A stretch of 64,000 bases of DNA from Eudorina sp. 2006-703-Eu-15 (GCA_003117195.1 BDSI01000017.1:981362-1045361), one strand, 5' to 3'. Positions 11,181 to 22,279 are shown, counted from the first letter of the stretch. Notes: a model not told the origin generated them from the sequence alone. Numbers and translations are program-made.

Positions 11181-12616
11181 TCAGTGCCGCGCACCTTCCG
11201 GCCAATACCCTGCTTCTTTGAGCAGCGCGCTCAGGAAGGGGACCAGCTCTTGGCAGTCCTCTCGCTCGCGCAGGCTTTCAACCGCTGCAATCAGCCTGTG
11301 CGCTGGCGTGTGCCCGTCCTCGACAAGTAGGTCCTGCCAGTTCGTCCGGTTCATCTCGCACACAAGCGCCACGGCAAGCATGTGCCTGGAACAGGAACAC
11401 GAGGAATGCTTACGTGGACTGCAGACTGCAGATGCACAGCCAAGCGCATAATCGCACAAGCAGGCACCAATTCACATCATCCCGCTGAAGTTTCTAGAGC
11501 TTACCAGTCGTATTGCGGCTTAGCAGGTTGCGCCTCAGCAGGATCTTTATGGTACTTGAACTTGAAGGGAGCGAACAAGGCCGTGGTGCTCGTCACCAGC
11601 GAGCCCGTGCGCACAGCGGAGCCAAAGTCCCCCAGCCACCACCTGGTTTGCACATGTACCAATGAAAGGAACAGCTCAGGGGCCCTACCAGCACCTTGCT
11701 CTCTCTTGCCTACGTACTGACAAAAGGAACGGGTGCAGAAGAAATTGCCGACTCACGCACATCGGCCGGGCCTCATCCCCACAAATAGCGACGTACAGGC
11801 AGGCCCGGAAATCCCAACCCCCGACCGTGCACCACCTGCACGGGCCGGCGCCGCCATTACCTGCCCTCGGAATCCACGAATATGTTGTCCGCCTGTTCGG
11901 GCGGGCGGGTGCAGCTTCGTTCAATAAATGCGCACACCACAATGACCCACAGGCGGCAACGACCACGTAACTCGGTGCCAATCTTCCCCGCCATACCTTG
12001 ACGTCCATGTGCGTGAATGTTTTGTCGTGGATCCACTTCAGCGCTTCAGCCATACGCTGGCCCCCCGCCAGCACAGCCGCTGCCGGCAACGGCGGCATTG
12101 CTGCGAGCGATGACGCATACCGCGGCATGCACAGCGCCGCGTACAGGCCCGGAGCGCGGCCGACTGTGGACACGTGCTCGTTACCAAGCCGGAAGGTGAC
12201 TAGTCGCGTCGGCACCAGCGGTACGTCCTGAGGCTTTGACTGCATTAGCGCCTCGCACGCCTCCGCCTCCGCGCCACCAGGCTGCTGGGCGCCGTCAGCG
12301 CCGACTCCTCCATCGAGCATCTTCACAATAACGGGTACGCCTTCTCCGGTTGTTCCGACCAGCAGCCGCGCGTTGCCGTCCGGAAACAGCGGTCCGTTGA
12401 CCCGCAGTCCGTGTTGCGTCAGCAGGTGGCCCTCGGTGGAAGGCCCTGGGAAGAGCTCCGCCTCCCGGTACAGCTCCACAGCGGCGTCGACGCCAGGGAG
12501 CACGAGTAACCGGGCAGGGCATCGCCGCAAGATGGCCGCCACCACTGCGGGCTTTGGTCGCGTGATGTTGCCAAGAGACAAGAGCTGAAGGAAGCGCCGA
12601 TGGTAGAAAGGTGGCC
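11181..12616 (-). CDS. Protein-kinase-like gene K1, C-terminal four exons
   Basis: Exons read from high to low coordinate: 12,616-11,997, 11,892-11,861, 11,642-11,505 and 11,385-11,181 (TGA). Every junction is GT-AG and the phases fit. The joined product carries the key kinase residues: a lysine strand (VPVIVKMLDG), a catalytic loop HMDVKADNIFVD (H-x-D-x-K-x-x-N) formed across the first junction, and a magnesium loop WWLGDFGSAV formed across the second. A helical C-lobe (YDWHMLAVALVCEMN) follows. The glycine loop is unusual (VGTTGEG). The first 100 residues before the lysine are leucine-rich and unrecognised. It could phosphorylate proteins, but no substrate is suggested. The likely upstream partner is the S1 module at 13,473-14,873. 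The kinase core alone is short, about 330 residues, and the true start is not resolved. Confidence 0.8.
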
Positions 12617-13472
12617 CTGATGGAGTGCGAGGGGAGGCGAGGTGCATGGAGTGGTTGATGAGCGCATGTTGCATGGTATGGCGGCCTGACAACACCCAGC
12701 CCTGTACACGTCAGCATGTGTGCAGTAAGGCAAAGCAGCTGTGCCTCCCACGGTCAACCGACCCAACGACGTGGAACTAGTCTGGCAAGCGCATGAGCAC
12801 ACCAACATGTCGTTATGACGTTACCAACCAGACGACGCGGACTCACCCAGAATGTCCACATTGTCATCAGTTACCCCGCCGCCTGCAAAGTGTGGAAGAG
12901 GCCGGGCGGCACAGATACGTAGCAGATAATAATAAAGCAAGAGGGAAGGCACTGGATGCGCAAACAATCACGATGCCCGCCCGTGCTATCCCACCGCCGA
13001 AAACTGGTTCCCTCATGCCCTGGTCCGCCTGGCAAGAAGAGTTGTAACGGTTGGACCTAAAGTCTGCTACCTAGCCGGCCCACGGCCAGCAGTTCCGCCC
13101 CCCTCCCCCGACCACGCCCGCGAGGTTAAGTTTAGGTACCCATTCGTCAAAACACACACAGGCAGTTGCGTTTCCATTTTTCAACACATGGGCCCCAGTA
13201 AAACACAGGCAGCGAGGGGCAAAGGCAAGGGGGATAGCGTCAGTTCGCAAATCACGCCAACTAAGAAGGCAAGGTGCTTACAGTACACGAGTCCGCAAGC
13301 CTTGCTAACCGCCGCACCACAGGCACGCGCACTTGCTTCCTACTAGGTGCATACGACCAGTGCATTATGACAGGTGCAACAGGTGCTCAGAATCCGCTTT
13401 GCACATTTGTTGGACGGACGTCAATCTCAGCAGCCCCGAACCAGCCCGTGCCCCGGCTTCACCTGGTGCATT
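12617..13472. other. Upstream region of kinase K1, probably intronic
   Basis: I find no convincing exon here. It is identical to 19,024-19,922 apart from a 43-bp insertion in the second copy near 19,083-19,125. The sequence ends sharply at 13,472, where the shared S1 module starts. Confidence 0.4.
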
Positions 13473-14873
13473 GCATCCCTCAGCACACCCCAAAGCGCAC
13501 GCCCACCCACGCTCACCCTGCTGGCTTCGCAAGGGCTCCGCATTGGGAGCGCTGGTGCTGGCGCCTGAGGGAACAGGCAGAGTGTGTGCGATACGTTGTG
13601 TGGGCGTGCATGTGTTTGGGCGGGTCGGGTGGCCGGCCTCCGTTGTGAGGGGCCCTGTGCACGGCCTTGATAGTCCGCGCCAGTGAGACCATTGAGGGTC
13701 AGAACTCAGACTACGCAGGGCTGTACGTTGCTTTGAGGCAGGTTTCGCGGACAGGACCTCGTTAAGCCTGGATGGTGGCCCCACCTCCCACCGGAGGGGC
13801 ACTGTTCTGACACCCTGAGCACGCGACGCAGCGCCCCGCCGCCCCCAACCCGCCCCAATACGCGATGGCCCCACTCTGCAGCTGGTTCCCAACAAACCGC
13901 GTGCCGATCCCCACCCCGATAGCTTCGTCGAAATGCTCACCAGCAGCAGCCCGCAGCGAGCCTGCTGGGGGAGGAAAGCACAACGGATTCCAGTGAGACT
14001 GCAGCTTCAAGGTCGCGGGCCAATACGCATTAAGGATATTCATCGGTCGGTCGGGCAATCGGTTGCCACTGGAACCCGCGCAGCAGTGCCCACAGCGGCA
14101 AAGGTGATGGCCACTATTCCGCCGCGCTCTTCGCGGTAGCCTACCCGCGTACGCATTCGTCCGCTAGAGCTGGTGTTTTTGCTCAGCTATGAACGTTTCC
14201 ATTAAACGCATGCGGGCGTTGCAACAGATGGGAAGGGCAGCAGTTCTTAAGTGGCACCACAGGCGGATTCTCCTACCCTTGATTTCTGAAGAAGACCGCA
14301 CGAACTTGATGATTGCCTTATTGTCAGCGCCCTTCGGAAAGAAGACGAGGTCCCCCTCCGACAATGAGCCCAGGAAGGCCAGCAAACCGCCGAGCTCTTC
14401 CCCCTCTACGCCGAGCGCGTTTGCGGCAGCTTTGAAAGCAGCAGCCGCCTCCTCGCGGCTGACCATCCTTGCGTTGCGGTGTTGGGTGCGAGAGTGCTCA
14501 CGATGACCAAAACTGCGGAAAGGCGGATTACCAATGCTGAGAACGATGTATAACGAGATTGCTTCTGCTTCTTTTACAAAACTATGACTCAATTGTGGCG
14601 CAGGTAGAGCAGGCACATCGCGATGTTCTTAGCAAGATGCGCCAAGCTGACGAGGGTCTGACTGCGACGTAAATGGCTTCAAGTCGTCAGGTAGGGTGTC
14701 AGCTCGTGAGGCCGTGATAATGGGCACAGCCCCTGGAGCACAGCTCGGGGCCAGGTGACGAGCGCTGACGTAGCGTGCCGAGGGGCAGCGGGGTGGGCAA
14801 GTGCAAGACACGCGCGCGACCGACAGATAGCAACAGGCGCCCGCGTTCGGGCCTGAAACCTCGCAAGCACATC
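13473..14873 (-). repeat. N-terminal module S1, copy b, upstream of kinase K1
   Basis: Nearly identical to 8545-9945, differing by a handful of substitutions. The exon-like segments MVSREEAAAAFKAAANALG (in 14,277-14,616) and GEHFDEAIGVGIGTRFVGN (about 13,770-13,980) are intact. Here the module is followed, on the minus strand, by kinase rather than protease exons. The two contexts diverge abruptly at GCATCCCTCAGCACAC (13,473). Confidence 0.6.
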
Positions 14874-15480
14874 ACACTAAAGCCGGAAACCTCCGCGAGC
14901 TGTGACGCGGCGGCTGTGATGCACAACAGGGAACACCAGAGCAGAGGCAGGGTCACTGGGCGTGTACGGCAGGGGCCCGGGGAGCTGGAAACAGGGACAA
15001 CAAGTTTTCGTGGCACGTGTTGCAACATACACAGGAAATGTCATCAGAGAACACCACGCGCACGCACACAAGCTAGGACAGACCTACCCTGCTGCGGCTG
15101 CTGGTCGCGCTGCTGGTGCTCCGCGTCCTGCCCGCTGGCGTGTACACCTGCAGGTGGCACGCAGGCGGGGGCACGGCCAACGTACATTAAGGGCACGTAC
15201 ATTAAGGGCTAGTGGCGCTCTGGAACACTTGTAAAAGACAGCGAGCGGCCCGCGAGGCACAATACCACGACCTCAACTTCCTCGAATAAGCCCTGAAGGT
15301 GACACGAACAAACTCATCCAACACAGACCAAAGGCTGAGCTGGGCGCCACACGCGACTACCTCAGGAAGTACTGCTGCTCACGCCCGTGCCTGCCATGCC
15401 AGCGCCCGCCCGACCTGGACCTGCACCCGCCCCCCCTGCACACCCCCCCCTGCACCCGCCGCACCTGCACCCGTCGCACC
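14874..15480 (-). pseudogene. Orphan 5' fragment of the protease module joined to S1
   Basis: Matches 7937-8540 and 46,520-47,130. It keeps the segment ITAAASQLAEVSGFSVM but then runs straight into S1 sequence at the CATC shared by both parents (14,870-14,873). The catalytic histidine, aspartate and serine exons are missing. The same chimeric junction occurs at 63,570. Confidence 0.6.
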
Positions 15481-15590
15481 TGCGCCGCCAGCAGCGGCGC
15501 CTGGACCAAGCTGACAGCTCGCAGCTGAAAGCGCGCGCTCTGCGCAGGTATATCATTGGGCGGGAAGATGACGCCAAAAACTCAGACTAG
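15481..15590 (+). CDS. Possible orphan terminal exon
   Basis: Plus-strand frame with a charged tail (RRLDQADSSQLKARALRRYI then IGREDDAKNSD) ending at TAG near 15,590. This stretch has no match in the other protease copies, so it is unique sequence between two repeat blocks. It could be the last exon of a displaced gene; no family recognised. Confidence 0.25.
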
Positions 15591-16537
15591 AATTCAGCAA
15601 CCCTGTGCTTCAAGCCCGACTGCACGTTCTCGATGCTCATGTGTGAGGTGGGGTGCGGTGTTGGATGCGTACACGTGGCGGTATGGGGTGTTTCCGGGCA
15701 GCTCGCCGCGCTCTCCATGCCCGCTTGTCCGCTCCCGTTATTAGGGCAGTATCCAGACTACGCTAGCCTACAACTTGCTTTGAAGAAGGTTGCGGTGCCA
15801 TTGGGACCCGCGCAGCAGTGCCCACAGCGGCACAGGTACATCCCGGCGATGACCAGCCTACTCCGCCGCGCTCTTCAATGGGCTCAGCCCCTGGAACCTG
15901 CCTTTCGACCTGTACTTCGTCGTTAGGATAGAGAGCGAAGAGCCGACATGGACGGCGCGCAAACTCGTAGGGGCCAAGCGCACAGCGCGGGGCCGGGTGA
16001 CGAGCACTGACGTGGCGTGCCGAGGGGCAGCGGGGTGTGAGCGGGGGAAGCGCGAGGCAGGGGCAAGACACGCGCGCGACCGACAGATAGCAACAGGCGC
16101 CCGCGTTCGGGCCTGAAACCTCGCAAGCACATCCTTTTGAGCTATGCTGAAGCTTGTGATCATGTCGGATGCGCTCTGCGCGCTCGTCAACGACTTCTTT
16201 CGCAACACATTTTGCGTCCGGTCGCCGACCTCAGACGCGCTCCTCTTCGCCCGCCGACCAACTACAACGCGCATTCTTAATGCAAGAGGTCGCTAGGTGC
16301 TCGCGGGCTTGGTTGCGGTAGCAGGTAGGGCTGGTGCGGCCGTTCTGCGACCTTTGCCAACTACTTGTGACCCGGTAGACCCCGGCAGGCAGCCGTAACC
16401 TTCAGAGGCATCAAGTACAGCGCGCGGCCTCACTTAGCGGGACTGCGGGGAACTGAATGGGACTGAGCGGGACCTCAGTGGTCACGTTTCCGAATCCCGC
16501 TCTCACCAAGTTTGGCGCATTTTGGTTCCAACTCCGA
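15591..16537. repeat. Mosaic of repeat pieces between S1b and kinase copy 2
   Basis: 15,750-15,860 is a diverged piece related to sequence near 8785 and 9150. 15,970-16,320 is the tail repeat, with the 50-codon frame from about 16,144. 16,430-16,530 holds the GGGACTGA-rich stretch. No gene is supported apart from the small frame described at 9946-10,130. Confidence 0.45.
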
Positions 16538-16717
16538 TTGGGTTTCAGGCAATGCTTGCAGGTGACACGCACGCACGGGGCTTCTCATCAAATCTGATCC
16601 ATTTTCCCACCAGCACCAGCAATCAAATTGCGTGTCACGCACCCTTGTGCCCTAATAAACCGGTTACACCATGCGGAAACCAGCCACCAAACCCAACGCT
16701 TCTGGTTCTGATTCTTG

Positions 16718-17352
16718 TCATGAATTCAGTGAATCGGGGGTTGTCCCGGCGGCGGCCGAGGGGCCCTCCACACAGCCTGAGGCGCTAGCGGCCGTGAAGG
16801 CGGCTGTCGACCTGGGGTCATTGACGAGAGTGTTTACATCTTGCGCCTGCGCCCAAGCGCAGGAGAACGTGACATGAAGCCCCTGGGTAGCTCGCATCAA
16901 GGTGCTGCAGTGCAGTTTGCAGGCTGCCGTGGGCGCGGCGCCGGCGTCCGTTCCGCCGCTGCTGCCACTATCTGCGGCAACGCTACTGGATGAGAGCGAG
17001 CTGTTGGAGCTGGGCAGGACGGTGACGAGGCCGGGTTCGGGTTGAAACCTGTGCCGGGAAGCCAAAATCACAAATGCACAGAGCGTATACGTCGCTCGCG
17101 AACCTTGATCCTTGCACTGCATAACAGTATCCACCAAGTCATTATCCCAATCCTTGCAGACCACACGGCGCGAATCCAAGTCAACCTCATCCTGCGTTTC
17201 ATCCACTTGCCACGTATTCTGATCCGTCGAGCGCGCTTAAAAGCATCCGCCAAGCGGGTATCCGTATACACACAGACGCTAAATGAATCCTGCGGGTGTC
17301 CAGCGACTGTTGTAATCAGACCGGGATACCCTCCCTCCGCGCCGCTCACCAC
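16718..17352 (-). CDS. Unidentified coding-like sequence downstream of kinase K2
   Basis: Second copy of 10,311-10,945, differing by only one or two bases (for example C to T near 17,037). It has the same two-frame structure. Because both copies share the frame break, the break predates the duplication or the frames are separate exons. Confidence 0.35.
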
Positions 17353-17587
17353 ACGCGATGCGCATGCGCCCTACCCCACCGACCGAAGGCCTGGGCGACG
17401 AAGGCCTGGGTTCAAGTCATACTGTGTGAGCTTATGCATAACCAGCGCACACACGCGCCACCGCACTTCTTGCTTGCCCCCGTCACCGCTTGCCGGCTTG
17501 CCCAATACTAGTCTAGGAGGGGCGCTGCCATCCCTCACGACCTCCCTGCACGCCACCCTGTGTTCGCGCGGCCATCACCCCTTCAGC

Positions 17588-19023
17588 TCAGTGCCGCGCA
17601 CCTTCCGGCCAATACCCTGCTTCTTTGAGCAGCGCGCTCAGGAAGGGGACCAGCTCTTGGCAGTCCTCTCGCTCGCGCAGGCTTTCAACCGCTGCAATCA
17701 GCCTGTGCGCTGGCGTGTGCCCGTCCTCGACAAGTAGGTCCTGCCAGTTCGTCCGGTTCATCTCGCACACAAGCGCCACGGCAAGCATGTGCCTGGAACA
17801 GGAACACGAGGAATGCTTACGTGGACTGCAGACTGCAGATGCACAGCCAAGCGCATAATCGCACAAGCAGGCACCAATTCACATCATCCCGCTGAAGTTT
17901 CTAGAGCTTACCAGTCGTATTGCGGCTTAGCAGGTTGCGCCTCAGCAGGATCTTTATGGTACTTGAACTTGAAGGGAGCGAACAAGGCCGTGGTGCTCGT
18001 CACCAGCGAGCCCGTGCGCACAGCGGAGCCAAAGTCCCCCAGCCACCACCTGGTTTGCACATGTACCAATGAAAGGAACAGCTCAGGGGCCCTACCAGCA
18101 CCTTGCTCTCTCTTGCCTACGTACTGACAAAAGGAACGGGTGCAGAAGAAATTGCCGACTCACGCACATCGGCCGGGCCTCATCCCCACAAATAGCGACG
18201 TACAGGCAGGCCCGGAAATCCCAACCCCCGACCGTGCACCACCTGCACGGGCCGGCGCCGCCATTACCTGCCCTCGGAATCCACGAATATGTTGTCCGCC
18301 TGTTCGGGCGGGCGGGTGCAGCTTCGTTCAATAAATGCGCACACCACAATGACCCACAGGCGGCAACGACCACGTAACTCGGTGCCAATCTTCCCCGCCA
18401 TACCTTGACGTCCATGTGCGTGAATGTTTTGTCGTGGATCCACTTCAGCGCTTCAGCCATACGCTGGCCCCCCGCCAGCACAGCCGCTGCCGGCAACGGC
18501 GGCATTGCTGCGAGCGATGACGCATACCGCGGCATGCACAGCGCCGCGTACAGGCCCGGAGCGCGGCCGACTGTGGACACGTGCTCGTTACCAAGCCGGA
18601 AGGTGACTAGTCGCGTCGGCACCAGCGGTACGTCCTGAGGCTTTGACTGCATTAGCGCCTCGCACGCCTCCGCCTCCGCGCCACCAGGCTGCTGGGCGCC
18701 GTCAGCGCCGACTCCTCCATCGAGCATCTTCACAATAACGGGTACGCCTTCTCCGGTTGTTCCGACCAGCAGCCGCGCGTTGCCGTCCGGAAACAGCGGT
18801 CCGTTGACCCGCAGTCCGTGTTGCGTCAGCAGGTGGCCCTCGGTGGAAGGCCCTGGGAAGAGCTCCGCCTCCCGGTACAGCTCCACAGCGGCGTCGACGC
18901 CAGGGAGCACGAGTAACCGGGCAGGGCATCGCCGCAAGATGGCCGCCACCACTGCGGGCTTTGGTCGCGTGATGTTGCCAAGAGACAAGAGCTGAAGGAA
19001 GCGCCGATGGTAGAAAGGTGGCC
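17588..19023 (-). CDS. Protein-kinase-like gene K2, C-terminal four exons
   Basis: Copy of K1 at a constant offset of 6407 bp. Exons: 19,023-18,404, 18,299-18,268, 18,049-17,912 and 17,792-17,588. All catalytic motifs (lysine strand, HMDVKADN, DFG) and splice sites are unchanged. Upstream it differs from K1 in two ways. A 43-bp insertion sits at 19,083-19,125, outside the joined exons. The N-terminal sequence is a partial S1 (19,923-20,429) that changes into the diverged S2 module, with header exons at 21,975-22,279. A gene running from 22,279 to 17,588 is possible, but its middle exon is frameshifted. Confidence 0.8.
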
Positions 19024-19922
19024 CTGATGGAGTGCGAGGGGAGGCGAGGTGCATGGAGTGGTTGATGAGCGCATGTTGCATGAGCATGCATGTGCGCATG
19101 TACGCCACCCCACCGTACACTCATGGTATGGCGGCCTGACAACACCCAGCCCTGTACACGTCAGCATGTGTGCAGTAAGGCAAAGCAGCTGTGCCTCCCA
19201 CGGTCAACCGACCCAACGACGTGGAACTAGTCTGGCAAGCGCATGAGCACACCAACATGTCGTTATGACGTTACCAACCAGACGACGCGGACTCACCCAG
19301 AATGTCCACATTGTCATCAGTTACCCCGCCGCCTGCAAAGTGTGGAAGAGGCCGGGCGGCACAGATACGTAGCAGATAATAATAAAGCAAGAGGGAAGGC
19401 ACTGGATGCGCAAACAATCACGATGCCCGCCCGTGCTATCCCACCGCCGAAAACTGGTTCCCTCATGCCCTGGTCCGCCTGGCAAGAAGAGTTGTAACGG
19501 TTGGACCTAAAGTCTGCTACCTAGCCGGCCCACGGCCAGCAGTTCCGCCCCCCTCCCCCGACCACGCCCGCGAGGTTAAGTTTAGGTACCCATTCGTCAA
19601 AACACACACAGGCAGTTGCGTTTCCATTTTTCAACACATGGGCCCCAGTAAAACACAGGCAGCGAGGGGCAAAGGCAAGGGGGATAGCGTCAGTTCGCAA
19701 ATCACGCCAACTAAGAAGGCAAGGTGCTTACAGTACACGAGTCCGCAAGCCTTGCTAACCGCCGCACCACAGGCACGCGCACTTGCTTCCTACTAGGTGC
19801 ATACGACCAGTGCATTATGACAGGTGCAACAGGTGCTCAGAATCCGCTTTGCACATTTGTTGGACGGACGTCAATCTCAGCAGCCCCGAACCAGCCCGTG
19901 CCCCGGCTTCACCTGGTGCATT

Positions 19923-20429
19923 GCATCCCTCAGCACACCCCAAAGCGCACGCCCACCCACGCTCACCCTGCTGGCTTCGCAAGGGCTCCGCATTGGGAGC
20001 GCTGGTGCTGGCGCCTGAGGGAACAGGCAGAGTGTGTGCGATACGTTGTGTGGGCGTGCATGTGTTCGGGCGGGTCGGGTGGCCGGCCTCCGTTGTGAGG
20101 GGCCCTGTGCACGGCCTTGATAGTCCGCGCCAGTGAGACCATTGAGGGTCAGAACTCAGACTACGCAGGGCTGTACGTTGCTTTGAGGCAGGTTTCGCGG
20201 ACAGGACCTCGTTAAGCCTGGATGGTGGCCCCACCTCCCACCGGAGGGGCACTGTTCTGACACCCTGAGCACGCGACGCAGCGCCCCGCCGCCCCCAACC
20301 CGCCCCAATACGCGATGGCCCCACTCTGCAGCTGGTTCCCAACAAACCGCGTGCCGATCCCCACCCCGATAGCTTCGTCGAAATGCTCACCAGCAGCAGC
20401 CCGCAGCGAGCCTGCTGGGGGAGGAAAGC
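19923..20429 (-). repeat. Partial S1 module, copy c, fused to S2
   Basis: Identical to the first 500 bases of S1b (13,473 onward), including GEHFDEAIGVGIGTRFVGN. It switches to the S2 version at about 20,430, where S1 carries a short block (CACAACGGATTCC) absent from S2. This looks like a recombination junction between S1 and S2 repeats. Confidence 0.6.
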
Positions 20430-21100
20430 AGTGAGACTGCAGCTTCAAGGTCGCGTGCAACTACCTTTATCCGCATTGAGGATGTTAATCGGTCTATCGG
20501 GCAATCGGTTGCCACTGGAACCCGCACAGCAGTGCCCACAGCGGCAAAGGTAGATCCCGGCGAATGCCACTATTCCGCCGCGCTCTTTGTGGTAGCCCAC
20601 CCCCGTACGCATTCAACCGCTAAAGCTGGTGCTTTTGCGCCGCTACGAGCGTTTCCACGAGCGGTCCTATTAAACGCACGCGGGCGTTGCAACGAGCAGC
20701 AGTTCTTCTGGCACCACAGGCGAATTCTCCTACACTTGCTTTTTGAAGAAGACCGCACGAACTCCATGATTGCCTCATCGTCAGCGCCTGACGGAAAGAA
20801 GGCGAGGCAAAAAGCCGAATTCGGCCCCCTTCACGCCGAGCGCCTTCGCGGCAGCTTTGAATTCAGCAGCAGCAGCCTCGCGGCTGACTATGCTGCTCAT
20901 CCTTGCGTTGAGGTGTTGGGTGCGAGAGTGCTCACATTGACCGAAACTGTGGAAAGGCGGATTACCGATGCTGAGAACGATGTATAGCGAGATTGCTTTT
21001 GCGTCTTATACGGAACTGTGACTGAATTGCGGCGCAGCTAGAGCCGGAAGTTGCGGCACATCGCGATGTACCATTTGCGCCCTCCATGCCAGCTAGTCCG
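20430..21100 (-). pseudogene. Diverged N-terminal module S2, copy a, frameshifted middle exon
   Basis: Homologous to S1 exon 1 but clearly diverged: SREAAAAEFKAAAKALGV in place of SREEAAAAFKAAANALGV, and FFPSGADDEAIMEFVRSS in place of FFPKGADNKAIIKFVRSS. These two halves lie in different frames in S2 because of a net deletion between them, so the exon cannot be read through. Identical in 47,511-48,181. Confidence 0.5.
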
Positions 21101-21102
21101 CT

Positions 21103-21625
21103 TGTAACAAAGCCAGGGCCCTATAGGGTCCCTGTCGTACTGTTGCAAAGGCGTAACCCGGGATGCTCAGTTGGGCCTCGCATCGTTACATTCTCCCCTC
21201 CTTAGGATACTTCGTCCCGAAGTATGGGAAGTGTGGAACTTGCTTGCTAGGCACCTCACAACGGGTCCAGGCTTTGCTGGCTCTATATCCACCGCTTTGC
21301 AGTGTCACCTCCCTAGGCCCCAACTTACCTAGGTAACCGATGCACTTAGGCACCGGGCGAGGAATGTATTACCCCTTTGGACGCTTTTTAGACATCGCAT
21401 CGACCACTGACTGAGCACAGAGACCTCCAACCCGTGACTCGCACAGATTTACTCTTTACACCCGCCTGGTACTTTGCCAGGATCGAACCGCCGACCTTGC
21501 CAGTGACAAGGAGCGTACGGCCCCGTCTCGATGCCATTGTAACAAAGCCAGGGCCCTATAGGGTCCCTGTCGTACTGTTGCAAAGGCGTAACCCGGGATG
21601 CTCAGTTGGGCCTCGCATCGTTACA
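21103..21625 (-). mobile_element. TRIM (miniature LTR retrotransposon), 523 bp, copy a
   Basis: Two identical 88-bp direct repeats (21,103-21,190 and 21,538-21,625) begin TG and end CA. The element is flanked by the 5-bp duplication CCGCT (21,098-21,102 and 21,626-21,630). On the minus strand the 345-bp interior starts with TGGCATCGAGACGGGG one base inside the LTR, a plausible primer-binding site. It ends in the purine tract AAGGAGGGGAGAA next to the other LTR. It has no coding capacity, so it must have been mobilised by another element. The interior also contains a perfect 8-bp hairpin, ATACTTCG-TCC-CGAAGTAT (near 21,209-21,227). Confidence 0.85.
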
Positions 21626-21974
21626 CCGCTCCCGTGAGACCATGTGTGAGACCATGTAAGGCAAGCATTTAAGGTTAGAATTCAGACTACGCAAGGCTTT
21701 AAGCCGTTTTGAGGGTGTTTTCGTGGAAAGGAGGATTTCGTGTAGCCTGGATGGTAGCCCCGCCTCCCACTGCGTGGCGCTGTTTTGACGCCCCGAGCGT
21801 GCCAACTACCCATGTGCCTATGCTGTGCTGCGCACTTCGCGGTAGCTCAAACTGCCGCGGGACTGCATACCGGGGGACACTAGAGCCGGAGTCTTAGCGG
21901 GTTTGCGGCACATCGCGATGTTCGAGCACTTCTAACGACCTTCGCCCTACACACGCATGGCTGGGCTGACTTAC

Positions 21975-22279
21975 CGTGTGAGACTTGCACCTCGATTTGC
22001 GCATCGGCTGGCATGTCCGCTAAAGTCAACCCACTCGTGTGATCCCAAGCCTGGACTACTCCTTTCCGAAGCAGCGTGACCGAAGGTCCGACAGGAAGGC
22101 CGAAGTACCCGCAGACCGTAGGTACATGAAGCTTCATGCCCTGCATATGACACCTGCGTCAAGCCAGCGCAAGAGTAAACGTCCCAGATGGTATTATAGT
22201 TGTCCTTGCTTACATTAACCAGTCCGAACCGCGCTCTTGCATCCTGTAACGAGACCTCGACCGACACTTCCAGCTCCAT
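21975..22279 (-). CDS. Two header exons of the S2 module, copy a
   Basis: ATG at 22,279-22,277. Exon 1 is 22,279-22,214 (22 residues, MELEVSVEVSLQDARARFGL plus VN). A 73-bp GT-AG intron separates it from exon 2 at 22,140-21,975, which ends at a GTAAGT donor. Exon 2 encodes LHVPTVCGYFGLPVGPSV, then LLRKGVVQAWDHTS and ADMPADAQIEVQVSHG. The joined 77-residue segment has the size and beta-rich look of a ubiquitin-like header, but I cannot confirm a fold. It is the natural start of the gene leading through S2 to kinase K2. The 47 kb copy is practically identical. The TRIM element would lie in the following intron. Confidence 0.5.

Noticed and set aside
21478..21537. A functional tRNA gene
   Set aside because: Anticodon-arm and T-arm look-alikes are present, but the acceptor and D arms do not pair and U33 is missing. 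Kept only as a tRNA-like observation.
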